Assembly (NCBI GenBank): GCA_947643595.1 | Contig: CANRWP010000016.1 | Span: forward strand, 1-59,339 | Direction of reading: 5' to 3' | Origin: an uncultured bacterium | GTDB lineage: Bacteria; Bacillota; Clostridia; Lachnospirales; Lachnospiraceae | Length of the DNA stretch: 59,339 bases | In this document: positions 1 to 8,074 of the stretch, one piece after another | Layout: the number at the start of each line of letters is the position of its first letter | Numbering within the stretch: the stretch's first letter is position 1 | Notes under the pieces: model-generated | Told to the model about the DNA's origin: nothing | Databases searched by the model: none | Seen by the model: only the letters and a program-made list of their open reading frames with translations | Translations under genes and position numbers: made by a program

Positions 1-75
1 TTATTGAATTTTCAAGGTGCATAAGCACTTATTCAAGTGCGAAGTTTGAGTAAATGACAAAAAGGAGGAATCACT

Positions 76-684
76 TTGAAAACAAAAAATACGATATTCT
101 CTCTTTCCATGGTTCTGCTTCTCAACGCCCTTTTACTGACCGCCTGCGGAGGTACAGGAGAAAATGCAGATCATCAAAATACTCCGGGAACAGAAAAAAC
201 GGCATCATCAGAGCAAAGTGCAGAGGACGACTCCGTCTCCTATCTGCCTCTGTCCGCGGGCGATGCGGCGCCGGACTTTACCGCTGCTTTGACCGACGGC
301 ACCGAATTTACTCTCTCCGAGCAACAGGGAAAAGTCGTCCTGTTGAACTTCTGGGCGACATGGTGCGGTCCCTGTGTCCGGGAAATGCCTGCTTTTGAAA
401 AACTTTACGGGGAATACAGGGAGGATGTCGCCATTCTCGCCGTCAACTGTATGGAAAGTGAGGATATCGTGAAAGCTTTCCAGGACGAAAACGGTTATAC
501 CTTTCCGATCGCCTGCGATCCCGAGGGTGATGTCTCCCTGAAATATCCATCCCAGGGGATCCCCTACACGCTTGTGATCGACGAGAAAGGCATCATTCAA
601 AATATCTACGTCGGCGCCGCCGATGCGGAGACGCAGTATCTGGAATATAAAGGAGCCATTGATGCGGTCTCCGAAGGAGAATAA
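76..684 (+). CDS. TlpA-like thioredoxin-fold lipoprotein
   Basis: Extracytoplasmic thiol-disulfide protein of the TlpA/ResA type, 202 residues. A hydrophobic N-terminal segment ends in the lipobox LTAC with Cys24 as the lipid attachment site, followed by a low-complexity Ser/Glu linker to about residue 60. The thioredoxin fold then carries the redox motif W-C-G-P-C at 96-100 and the cis-Pro region GIPYTLVID near 160. Translation starts at a TTG at 76, eight bases after an AGGAGG; no in-frame ATG fits better. It is followed two bases later by a CXXC microprotein and then by a polyferredoxin membrane protein, so it is probably the outer-surface end of one electron-transfer chain. The fold and motif are clear; the physiological substrate is unknown. 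Confidence 0.93.
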   Translation: MKTKNTIFSLSMVLLLNALLLTACGGTGENADHQNTPGTEKTASSEQSAEDDSVSYLPLSAGDAAPDFTAALTDGTEFTLSEQQGKVVLLNFWATWCGPCVREMPAFEKLYGEYREDVAILAVNCMESEDIVKAFQDENGYTFPIACDPEGDVSLKYPSQGIPYTLVIDEKGIIQNIYVGAADAETQYLEYKGAIDAVSEGE

Positions 685-686
685 TT

Positions 687-851
687 ATGCCGACACAAAA
701 GCAACGTAATTTTTCAACAGGAAAAAGGATCAGGGGAGGCATTCTCGCTGCCGCTGTCGTTCTGCTTGTTCTCGGTATTGTCCAAAGCGGACACATGGAC
801 GTGAGGAACAAGGCGATCCGCATCTGCTATGAATGCATCGGAATTGGGTAA
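687..851 (+). CDS. CD1871A-type CXXC membrane microprotein
   Basis: A 54-residue protein that starts at ATG 687, two bases after the TlpA stop. It has a basic N-terminus, one hydrophobic segment (about residues 19-32) and a C-terminal C-Y-E-C-I-G-I-G motif. This matches my recollection of the small CD1871A CXXC family, which is found beside TlpA and 4Fe-4S genes in Clostridia. One membrane span with basic residues before it predicts that the CXXC tail faces outside, where it could exchange disulfides with the lipoprotein. The stop at 849-851 is 15 bases before the next gene. No biochemical function is established to my knowledge. The reading frame is short, but the motif and the operon position support it. 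Confidence 0.85.
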   Translation: MPTQKQRNFSTGKRIRGGILAAAVVLLVLGIVQSGHMDVRNKAIRICYECIGIG

Positions 852-866
852 AGGAGCTTTTATGCG

Positions 867-1667
867 ATGAAACGAAAACGAAAACTGACACAGCTTATCT
901 GTGCTGTTTTATACAACTGCCATATCACAGGCTTTGCAGAGGGAACAATCTATCAGGGCGACTTGAAGAGCGTATGCATCCCGGGACTGAACTGTTACTC
1001 CTGCCCCGGAGCCGTCTTCTCCTGTCCGCTCGGTTCCCTGCAGAGCGCGCTGTTGTCCTCAAAATATCGGTTTCCCTACTATATTCTGGGAGTGCTTCTG
1101 CTCTTTGGCATTCTGCTCGGCAGGATCATCTGCGGTTTTTTATGCCCCTTCGGACTGGTGCAGGAATTGCTATATATGATCCCCACGAAAAAGCTGAAAA
1201 AAAATGTCTGGACCAGACGTCTCTCTTTCCTGAAATATGTGATACTGGCCGTGTTTGTCATCGGAATCCCTCTCGTCCTCCTGACGCCCGGATTCTGCAA
1301 ATATATCTGCCCTGCCGGAACTCTGGAAGGCGGCATTCCGCTGCTTCTGAAAAACGAGAGCCTCCGCCAGCTGGCTGGTCGGCTTTTCCAGTGGAAGATG
1401 CTGCTTCTTGTACTGCTGTTGTTGTCCTGTGTGGTCATCTTCCGCAGTTTCTGCAGATTCCTGTGTCCGCTGGGCGCCTTTTACGGATTGTTTCACCGGT
1501 TTTCGCTGTTCGGCATGAGAATAGATGAAAACAAATGCAACAACTGCGGCGCCTGTATACGGCACTGTAAGATGGACGTGAAAAAAGTCGGGGATGCAGA
1601 GTGTATCCAGTGCGGCGAATGTATGGAAAGCTGCTCCAGATGCGCCCTTTCCTGTGGAAGAAAATAA
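867..1667 (+). CDS. NapH/CcoG-like membrane polyferredoxin (4Fe-4S binding)
   Basis: A 266-residue integral membrane protein with Fe-S sites. Four to five hydrophobic segments are interspersed with repeated C-P-x-G motifs (SCPLG, CPFG, CPAG, CPLG), as in NapH, NosR and CcoG. A C-terminal ferredoxin-like domain has two cysteine clusters, C-N-N-C-G-A-C and C-I-Q-C-G-E-C. The N-terminal region adds a Cys-rich stretch, CYSCPG. In NapH-type proteins such domains pass electrons through the membrane. Placed after a TlpA-like lipoprotein and a CXXC microprotein, it probably supplies reducing power outwards. An AAAGGAGC ribosome site precedes the start at 867. The electron donor is not encoded here. 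Confidence 0.85.
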   Translation: MKRKRKLTQLICAVLYNCHITGFAEGTIYQGDLKSVCIPGLNCYSCPGAVFSCPLGSLQSALLSSKYRFPYYILGVLLLFGILLGRIICGFLCPFGLVQELLYMIPTKKLKKNVWTRRLSFLKYVILAVFVIGIPLVLLTPGFCKYICPAGTLEGGIPLLLKNESLRQLAGRLFQWKMLLLVLLLLSCVVIFRSFCRFLCPLGAFYGLFHRFSLFGMRIDENKCNNCGACIRHCKMDVKKVGDAECIQCGECMESCSRCALSCGRK

Positions 1668-1699
1668 TCGAAATATCAATCATTACAGAGGATTACACT

Positions 1700-3046
1700 A
1701 TGGCACAAATCAATCTATCCGAAGGTCCCATTACCAAAAACATGCTCCGGTTCGCGTTTCCGATGATCTGCGGCAACATGCTGCAGCAGTTATACAATGT
1801 GGTGGACACGCTGATCGTCGGAAAATATCTCGGAACAAACGCTCTGGCCGCAGTGGGAAGCTCCTACACACTGATGACTTTCCTGACCTCCATCCTGTTA
1901 GGGATGTGTATGGGAAGCGGCGCCATGTTTTCTATCCGTTACGGTGAAAAGAATCACGACAGACTGCAGGAGGACCTCTATGTGTCGTTTTTTCTGATCG
2001 CCTCTCTCGCCGTCGTCATCAACGCTTTTGTTTTTCTGTTTCTGGATCCCATTATGGCATTGCTCTCCGTGCCAGCCGACACGTATGCTCTGATGCGGGA
2101 GTACCTTTGGATGATCTTTTTCGGCATCGGCGCCACTTTTTTTTACAATTATTTTGCCGCCATTCTGCGGGCTCTCGGAAATTCCCTTGTGCCCCTTGTC
2201 TTTCTCGGAATATCTGCCGTGATCAACATCGTTCTGGATCTGTATTTTATTTTATTCTGCAGATGGGGCGTATCGGGAGCGGCTTTTGCGACGATCCTCG
2301 CGCAGTGGTTATCCGGTGTGGGCATCGCGGTCTACTGCATATGGAAATGTCCTTTTATGAGAATTGCAAGACAAAACAGGCGTTTTTCACGGATCACCCT
2401 GAAGGAAATTACAAACGCTTCCTTCCTGACCTGTCTGCAACAGTCTGTGATGAATCTGGGCATTCTGATGGTGCAGGGGCTTGTCAACAGTTTTGGCAGC
2501 ACTGTGATGGCCGCCTTTGCCGCCGCCGTGAAGATTGATGCTTTTGCCTATATGCCTCTGCAGGATTTCGGCAACGCCTTCTCCACCTTTATCGCGCAAA
2601 ACTATGGCGCCAAAAAGCAGGAGCGGATCCGGAAGGGCATACGTTCCGCTGCCGGCTGTGTGGTTCTGTTTTCCCTGATCGTCTCCACGCTGGTGGTCGT
2701 CTTCGCCAGACCGCTTCTGCTATTGTTTATCAAGCCGGAGGAAACTCTGGTTCTCGCTGTGGGTATGTCCTACCTGCGCATTGTCGGTATTTTTTATTTC
2801 GGCATCGGCACTCTTTTCATGCTCTACGGATTATACCGGGCAATCAACCGCCCCGGCATGTCCCTTGTGCTGACCGTTATCTCCCTCGGCACCAGAGTTG
2901 CCCTCGCCTACCTGCTATCCCCCTATCCCGCCATCGGTGTAGACGGTATCTGGTGGGCGATCCCGATCGGCTGGTTTCTGGCGGATGCCACGGGGATCAT
3001 CTACTATATTCATTATACTAAAAGAAAGAATGAAAGACTGTCATGA
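1700..3046 (+). CDS. MATE family efflux transporter
   Basis: A 448-residue, twelve-span multidrug and toxin extrusion protein (MatE repeats). The N-terminal pattern NLSEGPITKNML followed by FAFPMICGNMLQQLYNVVD is typical of the NorM/DinF-like Clostridial branch, which exports drugs or metabolites in exchange for Na+ or H+. I place the start at ATG 1700, after an AGAGGA site, rather than at upstream in-frame codons that overlap the ferredoxin gene. Its stop codon overlaps the start of a degraded response regulator (ATGA, 3043-3046), so the exporter was probably once co-transcribed with the two-component locus that follows. The gene itself looks complete. Confidence 0.93.
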   Translation: MAQINLSEGPITKNMLRFAFPMICGNMLQQLYNVVDTLIVGKYLGTNALAAVGSSYTLMTFLTSILLGMCMGSGAMFSIRYGEKNHDRLQEDLYVSFFLIASLAVVINAFVFLFLDPIMALLSVPADTYALMREYLWMIFFGIGATFFYNYFAAILRALGNSLVPLVFLGISAVINIVLDLYFILFCRWGVSGAAFATILAQWLSGVGIAVYCIWKCPFMRIARQNRRFSRITLKEITNASFLTCLQQSVMNLGILMVQGLVNSFGSTVMAAFAAAVKIDAFAYMPLQDFGNAFSTFIAQNYGAKKQERIRKGIRSAAGCVVLFSLIVSTLVVVFARPLLLLFIKPEETLVLAVGMSYLRIVGIFYFGIGTLFMLYGLYRAINRPGMSLVLTVISLGTRVALAYLLSPYPAIGVDGIWWAIPIGWFLADATGIIYYIHYTKRKNERLS

Positions 3047-3732
3047 AACAGATTCTGATCATCGACGACGACCTGTATATCGGTAATATGCTGAGGAAGT
3101 CCTCCGGAAAGAAAACTATCAGGTTCTCCGGGCTTATTCCGGCACGGAAGCCATCCTTCTGCTGCCCTCCGTGAAGCCGGATCTCATTTTGCTGGATCTG
3201 ATGCTTCCCTGTCTCTCCGGGGAGGAACTTCTGCCCAGGATCAAAGACTTTCCGGTCATCGTCCTCAGTGCCAAAGTCGATGTGGACAGTAAAGTAAAAC
3301 TCCTGCTGGAGGGCGCTGTCGATTACGTGACAAAACCTTTCGAGACAAAAGAACTTCTCGCCAGAATCACCGTCGCACTGCGCAAAAATAACTCTCCTGT
3401 CGGTAATATTTTGTCCTTCGCCGATCTTCACCTCGACACGGAAACTCACATGGTCTTTTCCTCGCCAAAAAAGGACTCCGGGATATCCTCCGAGGAAATA
3501 CGGCTCACCCGCACCGAGTCCGCTATCCTGAAAATTCTGATGTTGAATCCCTCCCAGGTTATCGCAAAATCCCTGCTGTTGGAACGAATCAGCGAAGATA
3601 CGCCGGACTGTACCGACAATTCCCTGAAAACGCATATGAGCAATCTGCGAAAGAAGCTTCGAAAAATCGGCGGCAGAGAATACATCGAAGCGATCTGGGG
3701 CATCGGTTTTCGTCTGATACAGGAGCAAACGA
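3043..3732 (+). pseudogene. OmpR-family response regulator, frameshifted
   Basis: A response regulator with a receiver domain and a C-terminal winged helix. The start at 3043 gives MKQILIIDDD, then one base is missing near 3093. The initial frame terminates early, while the +1 frame continues as EEVLRKENYQVLRAYSGTEA, LILLDLMLP (phosphoacceptor Asp), the TKPFETKELL segment and a DNA-binding domain ending GIGFRLI. The normal stop codon is absent, and the frame runs on through an old intergenic region into an ABC ATPase. Family members of this type are about 225 residues, which fits 3043 to about 3732. It overlaps the MATE stop by four bases. It is probably inactive unless the missing base is a sequencing error. 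Confidence 0.8.
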
Positions 3733-3752
3733 AAATCTTGACAAATCTTGAC
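3733..3752 (+). promoter_or_regulatory. Perfect tandem 10-bp repeat, probable response-regulator box
   Basis: The decamer AAATCTTGAC occurs twice head to tail (3733-3742 and 3743-3752). OmpR-family regulators usually bind direct repeats with a period of about 10-11 bp. The site lies exactly where the promoter of the ABC exporter should be, after the regulator and before the ATPase. I infer it is the operator of the regulator next to it. It is now inside a continuous reading frame, which supports the view that the flanking sequences were joined by deletion. Confidence 0.5.
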
Positions 3753-4697
3753 TCTTTTCTTATCCGTTTTCTGAACGCTTCTTTTGTAATATCAGGGAAA
3801 CACGAATTTTCCATGCACGTTCCTGCGGGAGCCATCTATGGTTTCATCGGAAAAAACAGTTCCGGGAAAACCACACTGATGCGTCTGATCTGTGGTCTTT
3901 CCCACCCTACCGCCGGCAGCTACACGCTCTACGGCATAACATCCGGCGACAAAAATATATGCCGCTCTCGCAAAAGAATGGGGGCTATCGTGGAGGCGCC
4001 CGCAATCTATCTCAATCTGAGTGCGGAGGAGAATCTGGAGCAACAGTACCGCATGCTTGGTCTTCCCTCCTTTGACGATATCGACGAACTTCTTGAACTG
4101 ACCGGACTTGCAGACACCGGAAAAAAGAAAGCACGGCATTTCTCTCTGGGCATGCGGCAGCGTCTCGGCATCGCCATCGCTCTCTCCGGCAATCCGGACT
4201 TTCTTGTGCTGGATGAACCGACAAACGGTCTCGATCCGCAGGGCATCATTGGCATCCGGGAACTGATTCTGAGACTGAACAGAGAACAGCAGATCACTTT
4301 CCTGATCTCCGGCCATATTCTGGATGAGCTCTCAAAGATCTCCACACACTACGGTTTTATTGACAGCGGAAGCATGGTCAAGGAGATCAGCGCCGCCAGG
4401 CTGAACAATCTCTGCCGTAAGTGCGTTCGTGTGACTGTCACAGACACGAAAGCACTGTGCATTTTACTGGACCGGATGGGACTCGACTACCACATTTTTT
4501 CCGATACGGAAGCGGATATCTATCTGAACTCTCCTTCCGATGCCAACGTCTCACATACGCCGGCCATCGGCATAAGCATCACTTCCCTGGTGATGGAACT
4601 GTCACGGGGAAACTGTGGAGTGCTCTCCCTGCGGGAGCACGACGAAAGTCTGGAAAACTACTATATGAGTCTGATCGGGGAGGAAAGAAATGTATAA
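3753..4697 (+). pseudogene. ABC exporter ATPase (BcrA-like), N-terminus lost
   Basis: ATP-binding subunit of a bacitracin/lantibiotic-type ABC exporter. Visible motifs are Walker A G-K-N-S-S-G-K-T, the signature FSLGMRQRLGIA, Walker B FLVLDEPTNGLD and the switch histidine in ISGHILDE. The first strand and start (roughly 20-25 residues in the family) are missing; the sequence picks up at GKHEFSMHVPAG. The reading frame is continuous with the upstream response regulator, so a 508-residue chimera could be read from 3171. A possible internal ATG at 3813 has no ribosome site. It is followed by only a fragment of its permease. Catalytic motifs are intact, but a working transporter is unlikely. Confidence 0.75.
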
Positions 4698-4784
4698 CTT
4701 ATTATACCTGTCAGGACGGCTCTCATGACCATCTGCGTGACGACGATCGGAATATATGTTTTTTCCAAAAAAGATTTGAAGTAA
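4690..4784 (+). pseudogene. ABC-2 permease remnant (internal deletion)
   Basis: Only 95 bases remain of what should be a gene of about 750. An ATG at 4690, overlapping the ATPase stop, gives MYNLLYLSGRLS and then a stop. In another frame the end reads TICVTTIGIYVFSKKDLK, a typical ABC-2 permease C-terminus ending at 4784, just before the kinase start. The gene has therefore lost its whole membrane core but kept both ends. The identification rests on position (ATPase before, kinase after) and the tail signature. Confidence 0.6.
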
Positions 4785-4798
4785 AGGCGGGTGCTCCC

Positions 4799-5737
4799 AT
4801 GTTTTTTCAGATTTTGTGTATGATCCTATCCCTTATCCTTATCATACTTCTTTCAAAAATTTATATTATGCAGAAAACTCTGGAGGAAATCTGTGATCTG
4901 TTCGCCGTACATCTCACGGAAGATACCAATACGCTTATCACTGTATCCTCCGGGGACAAACATATCAGAAAGCTCGCCGCAAAGCTCAACGAAGAACTGA
5001 AAACTCTGCGCCGCCAGCGCAGAAAATACCTGCAGGGGGATCTGGAATTAAAGGAAGCGCTCACCAACATTTCCCACGATCTGCGCACGCCCCTCACCGC
5101 CATCAGCGGTTATCTGGAACTGTTGGAAAAGGAAGAAAAAAGTGAGACGGCAGAAAGATATCTCTCCTATATCGGAAACCGCACGGAGGCATTAAAATCC
5201 CTGACGGAAGAGCTTTTCCGTTATACGGTCGCCCTCTCCGCCGAAGAAATGAAACTGGAACCCGTGGACATCCGCAGCGTCCTGGAGGAGAGCCTGCTCG
5301 ACTTTTATTCGGAGTTTGCAGACAGGGGAATCTCCCCCGTCCTTTCCATCACGGAACAGCCGGTCATCCGCCCGTTGAACCGCCCTGCTCTCTCCAGAGT
5401 TTTCGAAAACATCCTGCAGAACGCTCTGAAATACGGCGATGGGGACCTGTCTGTAACGCTGTATAAAACCGGAGAAATCCTCTTTTGCAACACTGCATCT
5501 TCCCTGGATCAGGTGCAGGCCGGAAAACTGTTCCAACGTTTTTTTACCGTGGAAAATGCCAGAAATTCCACCGGTCTCGGCCTCTCCATCGCCAGGATGC
5601 TGGTGGAGGAAATGCGGGGGATATCACGGCCTCTTGGCGGAATGAGCGATTATATGTCCGAATCCAATTTCCTGTTCCTTTCCGTCTCTCACCGTCAGAC
5701 GAGCCAGTTTCTCCAGGACACCGCCCATCGGAAATAA
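4799..5737 (+). pseudogene. Sensor histidine kinase, frameshifted near its end
   Basis: A membrane histidine kinase that belonged to the decayed exporter locus. One N-terminal hydrophobic span (residues 1-23) is followed by a HisKA domain with NISHDLRTPL (His93), an N box in ILQNALKYG and a GLGLSIARML segment. Just after that, near 5615-5620, one G appears to be missing. The original frame should continue as GDITASWRNERLYVRIQFP, but the present frame reads SRPLGGMSDYM and runs to 5737. There is no intermediate sensor domain, as in BceS-like intramembrane kinases. Its 3' end overlaps the truncated cotransporter gene on the other strand by more than 100 bases, which indicates a deletion junction near 5665-5680. 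Confidence 0.75.
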
Positions 5738-6655
5738 CACCGCAGTCATCGCTATATTAAATATACTGTGCACGGCCGCAATTCCCGTCGCATCCGCACT
5801 CCTCTCCATAAAGGCGAAGGGCTGTATTCTGTGCAGCCCGTAAAATACCATCATAAACAGCATCGTTCCGATCAGGTTGAAATACAGATGAATGAAAGCC
5901 GCTCTCTTCGCGTTTTTGCCGCTGCGTGATGCGGAGAGCATAGCCGTCGCGCAGGTGCCGATATTCTGTCCCATAATGATCGGGATCGCGGAGGCATAGG
6001 ATACCGCCCCGGTAGCGCACAGCGCCTGCAAAATGCCCACGGACGCGGAAGAACTCTGGATCACCGCTGTCAGGAGCGCTCCCATAAGCATTCCCATGAC
6101 CGGATTGGAAAACATCAGAAACAGATTGGTAAAAGACGGTATATCTTTTAAGGGCGCTGCTGCTCCGCTCATGGCTTCCATGCCTGTCATCAAAACCGCA
6201 AAGCCAAGCAGTATCCCTCCCACATTTTTCTTCTTTCCCTTTTTACTGAACAGATACAGGCAGATTCCGAGCACTCCCAACACCGGTGCAAAGGAATCCG
6301 GCCTCAACATTCTGACAAAGAAATTCCCGCTCTCCATCCCCGCCAGAGACAAAATCCAGGAGGTTATGGTCGTGCCGATATTCGCTCCCATGATGATGCC
6401 GACCGCCTGGTGCAGCGTCATGATGCCGGAATTGACAAATCCTACCACCATCACCGTCGCCGCCGAAGAGGACTGGATCACCGCCGTCACGCAGGCTCCC
6501 AGAAAAACTGCCCTGAGCGGGCTCGACGTCAGTCTTTTAAGGATCCGTTCCAGTCTGCCCCCCGACAATCTCGAAAGATTTGTTCCCATAAAATGCATTC
6601 CTGATAGAAACAATACCAGACCGCCGGCCATCAGAAATATAGAAAATATATTCAT
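5624..6655 (-). CDS. Na/Pi cotransporter (NptA/PNaS), C-terminally truncated
   Basis: A sodium-dependent phosphate transporter of the PNaS family, 343 residues. Two inverted Na_Pi_cotrans repeats are visible, each with the hallmark AVIQSSSA (VTAVIQSSSAATVM and LTAVIQSSSASVG). The start at 6655 follows GGGAGGA. Family members are usually near 550 residues with a C-terminal PhoU-like domain. Here the protein stops soon after the membrane domain and its last residues (about IGFGHIIAHSAKRP) are antisense to the kinase gene. The PhoU part has therefore been removed by deletion. The gene lies just downstream of a PhoR/PhoB-like pair on the same strand, so phosphate control is likely. Activity of the shortened protein is uncertain. 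Confidence 0.8.
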   Translation of the reverse strand: MNIFSIFLMAGGLVLFLSGMHFMGTNLSRLSGGRLERILKRLTSSPLRAVFLGACVTAVIQSSSAATVMVVGFVNSGIMTLHQAVGIIMGANIGTTITSWILSLAGMESGNFFVRMLRPDSFAPVLGVLGICLYLFSKKGKKKNVGGILLGFAVLMTGMEAMSGAAAPLKDIPSFTNLFLMFSNPVMGMLMGALLTAVIQSSSASVGILQALCATGAVSYASAIPIIMGQNIGTCATAMLSASRSGKNAKRAAFIHLYFNLIGTMLFMMVFYGLHRIQPFAFMERSADATGIAAVHSIFNIAMTAVLFPMGGVLEKLARLTVRDGKEQEIGFGHIIAHSAKRP

Positions 6656-6754
6656 AATAAAATCCTCCCGCATAAAACCGACTGAGATGTGAAAAATTTT
6701 CCATCCCAGTATCTATCATACAGAAGGAATCTAAAATTATAACCAGAATAATTT

Positions 6755-8074
6755 TTATTTCGGCAGGAATATCGTGATCTGTGTCCCTTCCCCGGGATCG
6801 CTCTTCAATTCTATTTCTCCGTTGTGGTACTGTACCGCATGTTTGACAATGGACAGACCGAGCCCGGTCCCCCCGGAACGCCTGGAACGGCTTTTGTCAA
6901 TTCGATAAAACCGCTCGAATACATGGCTCTGATCCTCACGGGGGATCCCGATGCCCGTATCACTGACCGTGATCCTCGCTCTGCCTTCCTCCTCCCGGAT
7001 CTCCACGCGCACTGTTCCATCTCCTCTGTTATATTGGATCGCATTGTCGCAGAGATTATAGAGGATCTCCATAATCAGACTGTATACCCCCCTGACTGCC
7101 ACATTCTCTCCCTCCGTCAGCAGAACAATATGCTTTTTCTTCGCCGCCTCCTGCAGGGAATTACATACTTCCTTCGCCACCTCAAATAAGTGCACCGTCT
7201 CCATCGGCAGCGGATCTCCCTCATCCAGCTGGGACAGGCGTATGATATCCTCCACCAACGCGACCATCCTCGCCGCCTCCTGCCGCATTCTTGCCGCAAA
7301 CCCCGGCATATCCTCCTCTCTCACCAGCCCGTTTTCCATCAGCTCCGCGGTTCCCATGATGGACTGCAGGGGCGTCTTCAGCTCGTGGGAGACATTTGCC
7401 GTAAACTCGATCCGATCCTGTTGTGCCAGCGTATACGCCCGCTTCAACTCCTGATTCTGCCTCTCGATCCTCCGAATCAGCGGAGACAATTCCTCATATA
7501 TCTCATTTTCAAGAGGTTTTTCCAGATCCAGCCTGTTGATCGGCTTCACAATATTTTCTGACAGCCGCAGCGCCAGCACCGCCGATAAGACAAGAGCGAT
7601 CATCAACACCAACATGATCGGCTGCTGCATCCCCAGCACGATCGCCCCCCATGTGATGCCTGTCCTGGAAACCCGCAGCACCGAGCCGTCCTCCAGTCTC
7701 TTTGCATAATAACTTGTCTTCTCCATTAATGTGGCGGAATAGCGCACACTGTGTCCGGTTCCGTTTTGAAACGCCTCCCGGATCTCTTCCCTCTGTCCGT
7801 GGTTCTCCATTGTCTCCACAGCCGCCGCCGTGTCATACACCACTTCCCCCTCCGGAGAAATGAACGTCACGCGGCAGGATCCAAAGTGTGTCCGCTGCAG
7901 GTATTCCAACCCGAACCGCTCCGCCCCCGAAGCCGTCACCTCCAGTTCCTCCCGCAGTCTCTCCCCCTGCTGCCTGTCAAAATAAGAATAAAAACCTCCA
8001 AAAATAAATACCATGGAGGAGACCATTACCGCCAGAGCGGTAAACAGAATATTGCGGTATATTTTCTTACTCAT
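6755..8074 (-). CDS. PhoR-like sensor histidine kinase
   Basis: A 439-residue membrane kinase. One span lies at about residues 10-30, followed by an extracytoplasmic sensor of about 110 residues and a second span near 150-170. The HisKA domain carries VSHELKTPL (His230), and the ATPase domain has NLCDNAIQYN, DTGIGIP and GTGLGLSIVKHAV. The architecture matches PhoR/WalK-like kinases without an obvious HAMP. The start ATG at 8074 overlaps the regulator stop (ATGA), so the two are translationally coupled. The next gene downstream is a Na/phosphate cotransporter, which is why I favour a phosphate-sensing role; that is inference from context. Confidence 0.9.
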   Translation of the reverse strand: MSKKIYRNILFTALAVMVSSMVFIFGGFYSYFDRQQGERLREELEVTASGAERFGLEYLQRTHFGSCRVTFISPEGEVVYDTAAAVETMENHGQREEIREAFQNGTGHSVRYSATLMEKTSYYAKRLEDGSVLRVSRTGITWGAIVLGMQQPIMLVLMIALVLSAVLALRLSENIVKPINRLDLEKPLENEIYEELSPLIRRIERQNQELKRAYTLAQQDRIEFTANVSHELKTPLQSIMGTAELMENGLVREEDMPGFAARMRQEAARMVALVEDIIRLSQLDEGDPLPMETVHLFEVAKEVCNSLQEAAKKKHIVLLTEGENVAVRGVYSLIMEILYNLCDNAIQYNRGDGTVRVEIREEEGRARITVSDTGIGIPREDQSHVFERFYRIDKSRSRRSGGTGLGLSIVKHAVQYHNGEIELKSDPGEGTQITIFLPK

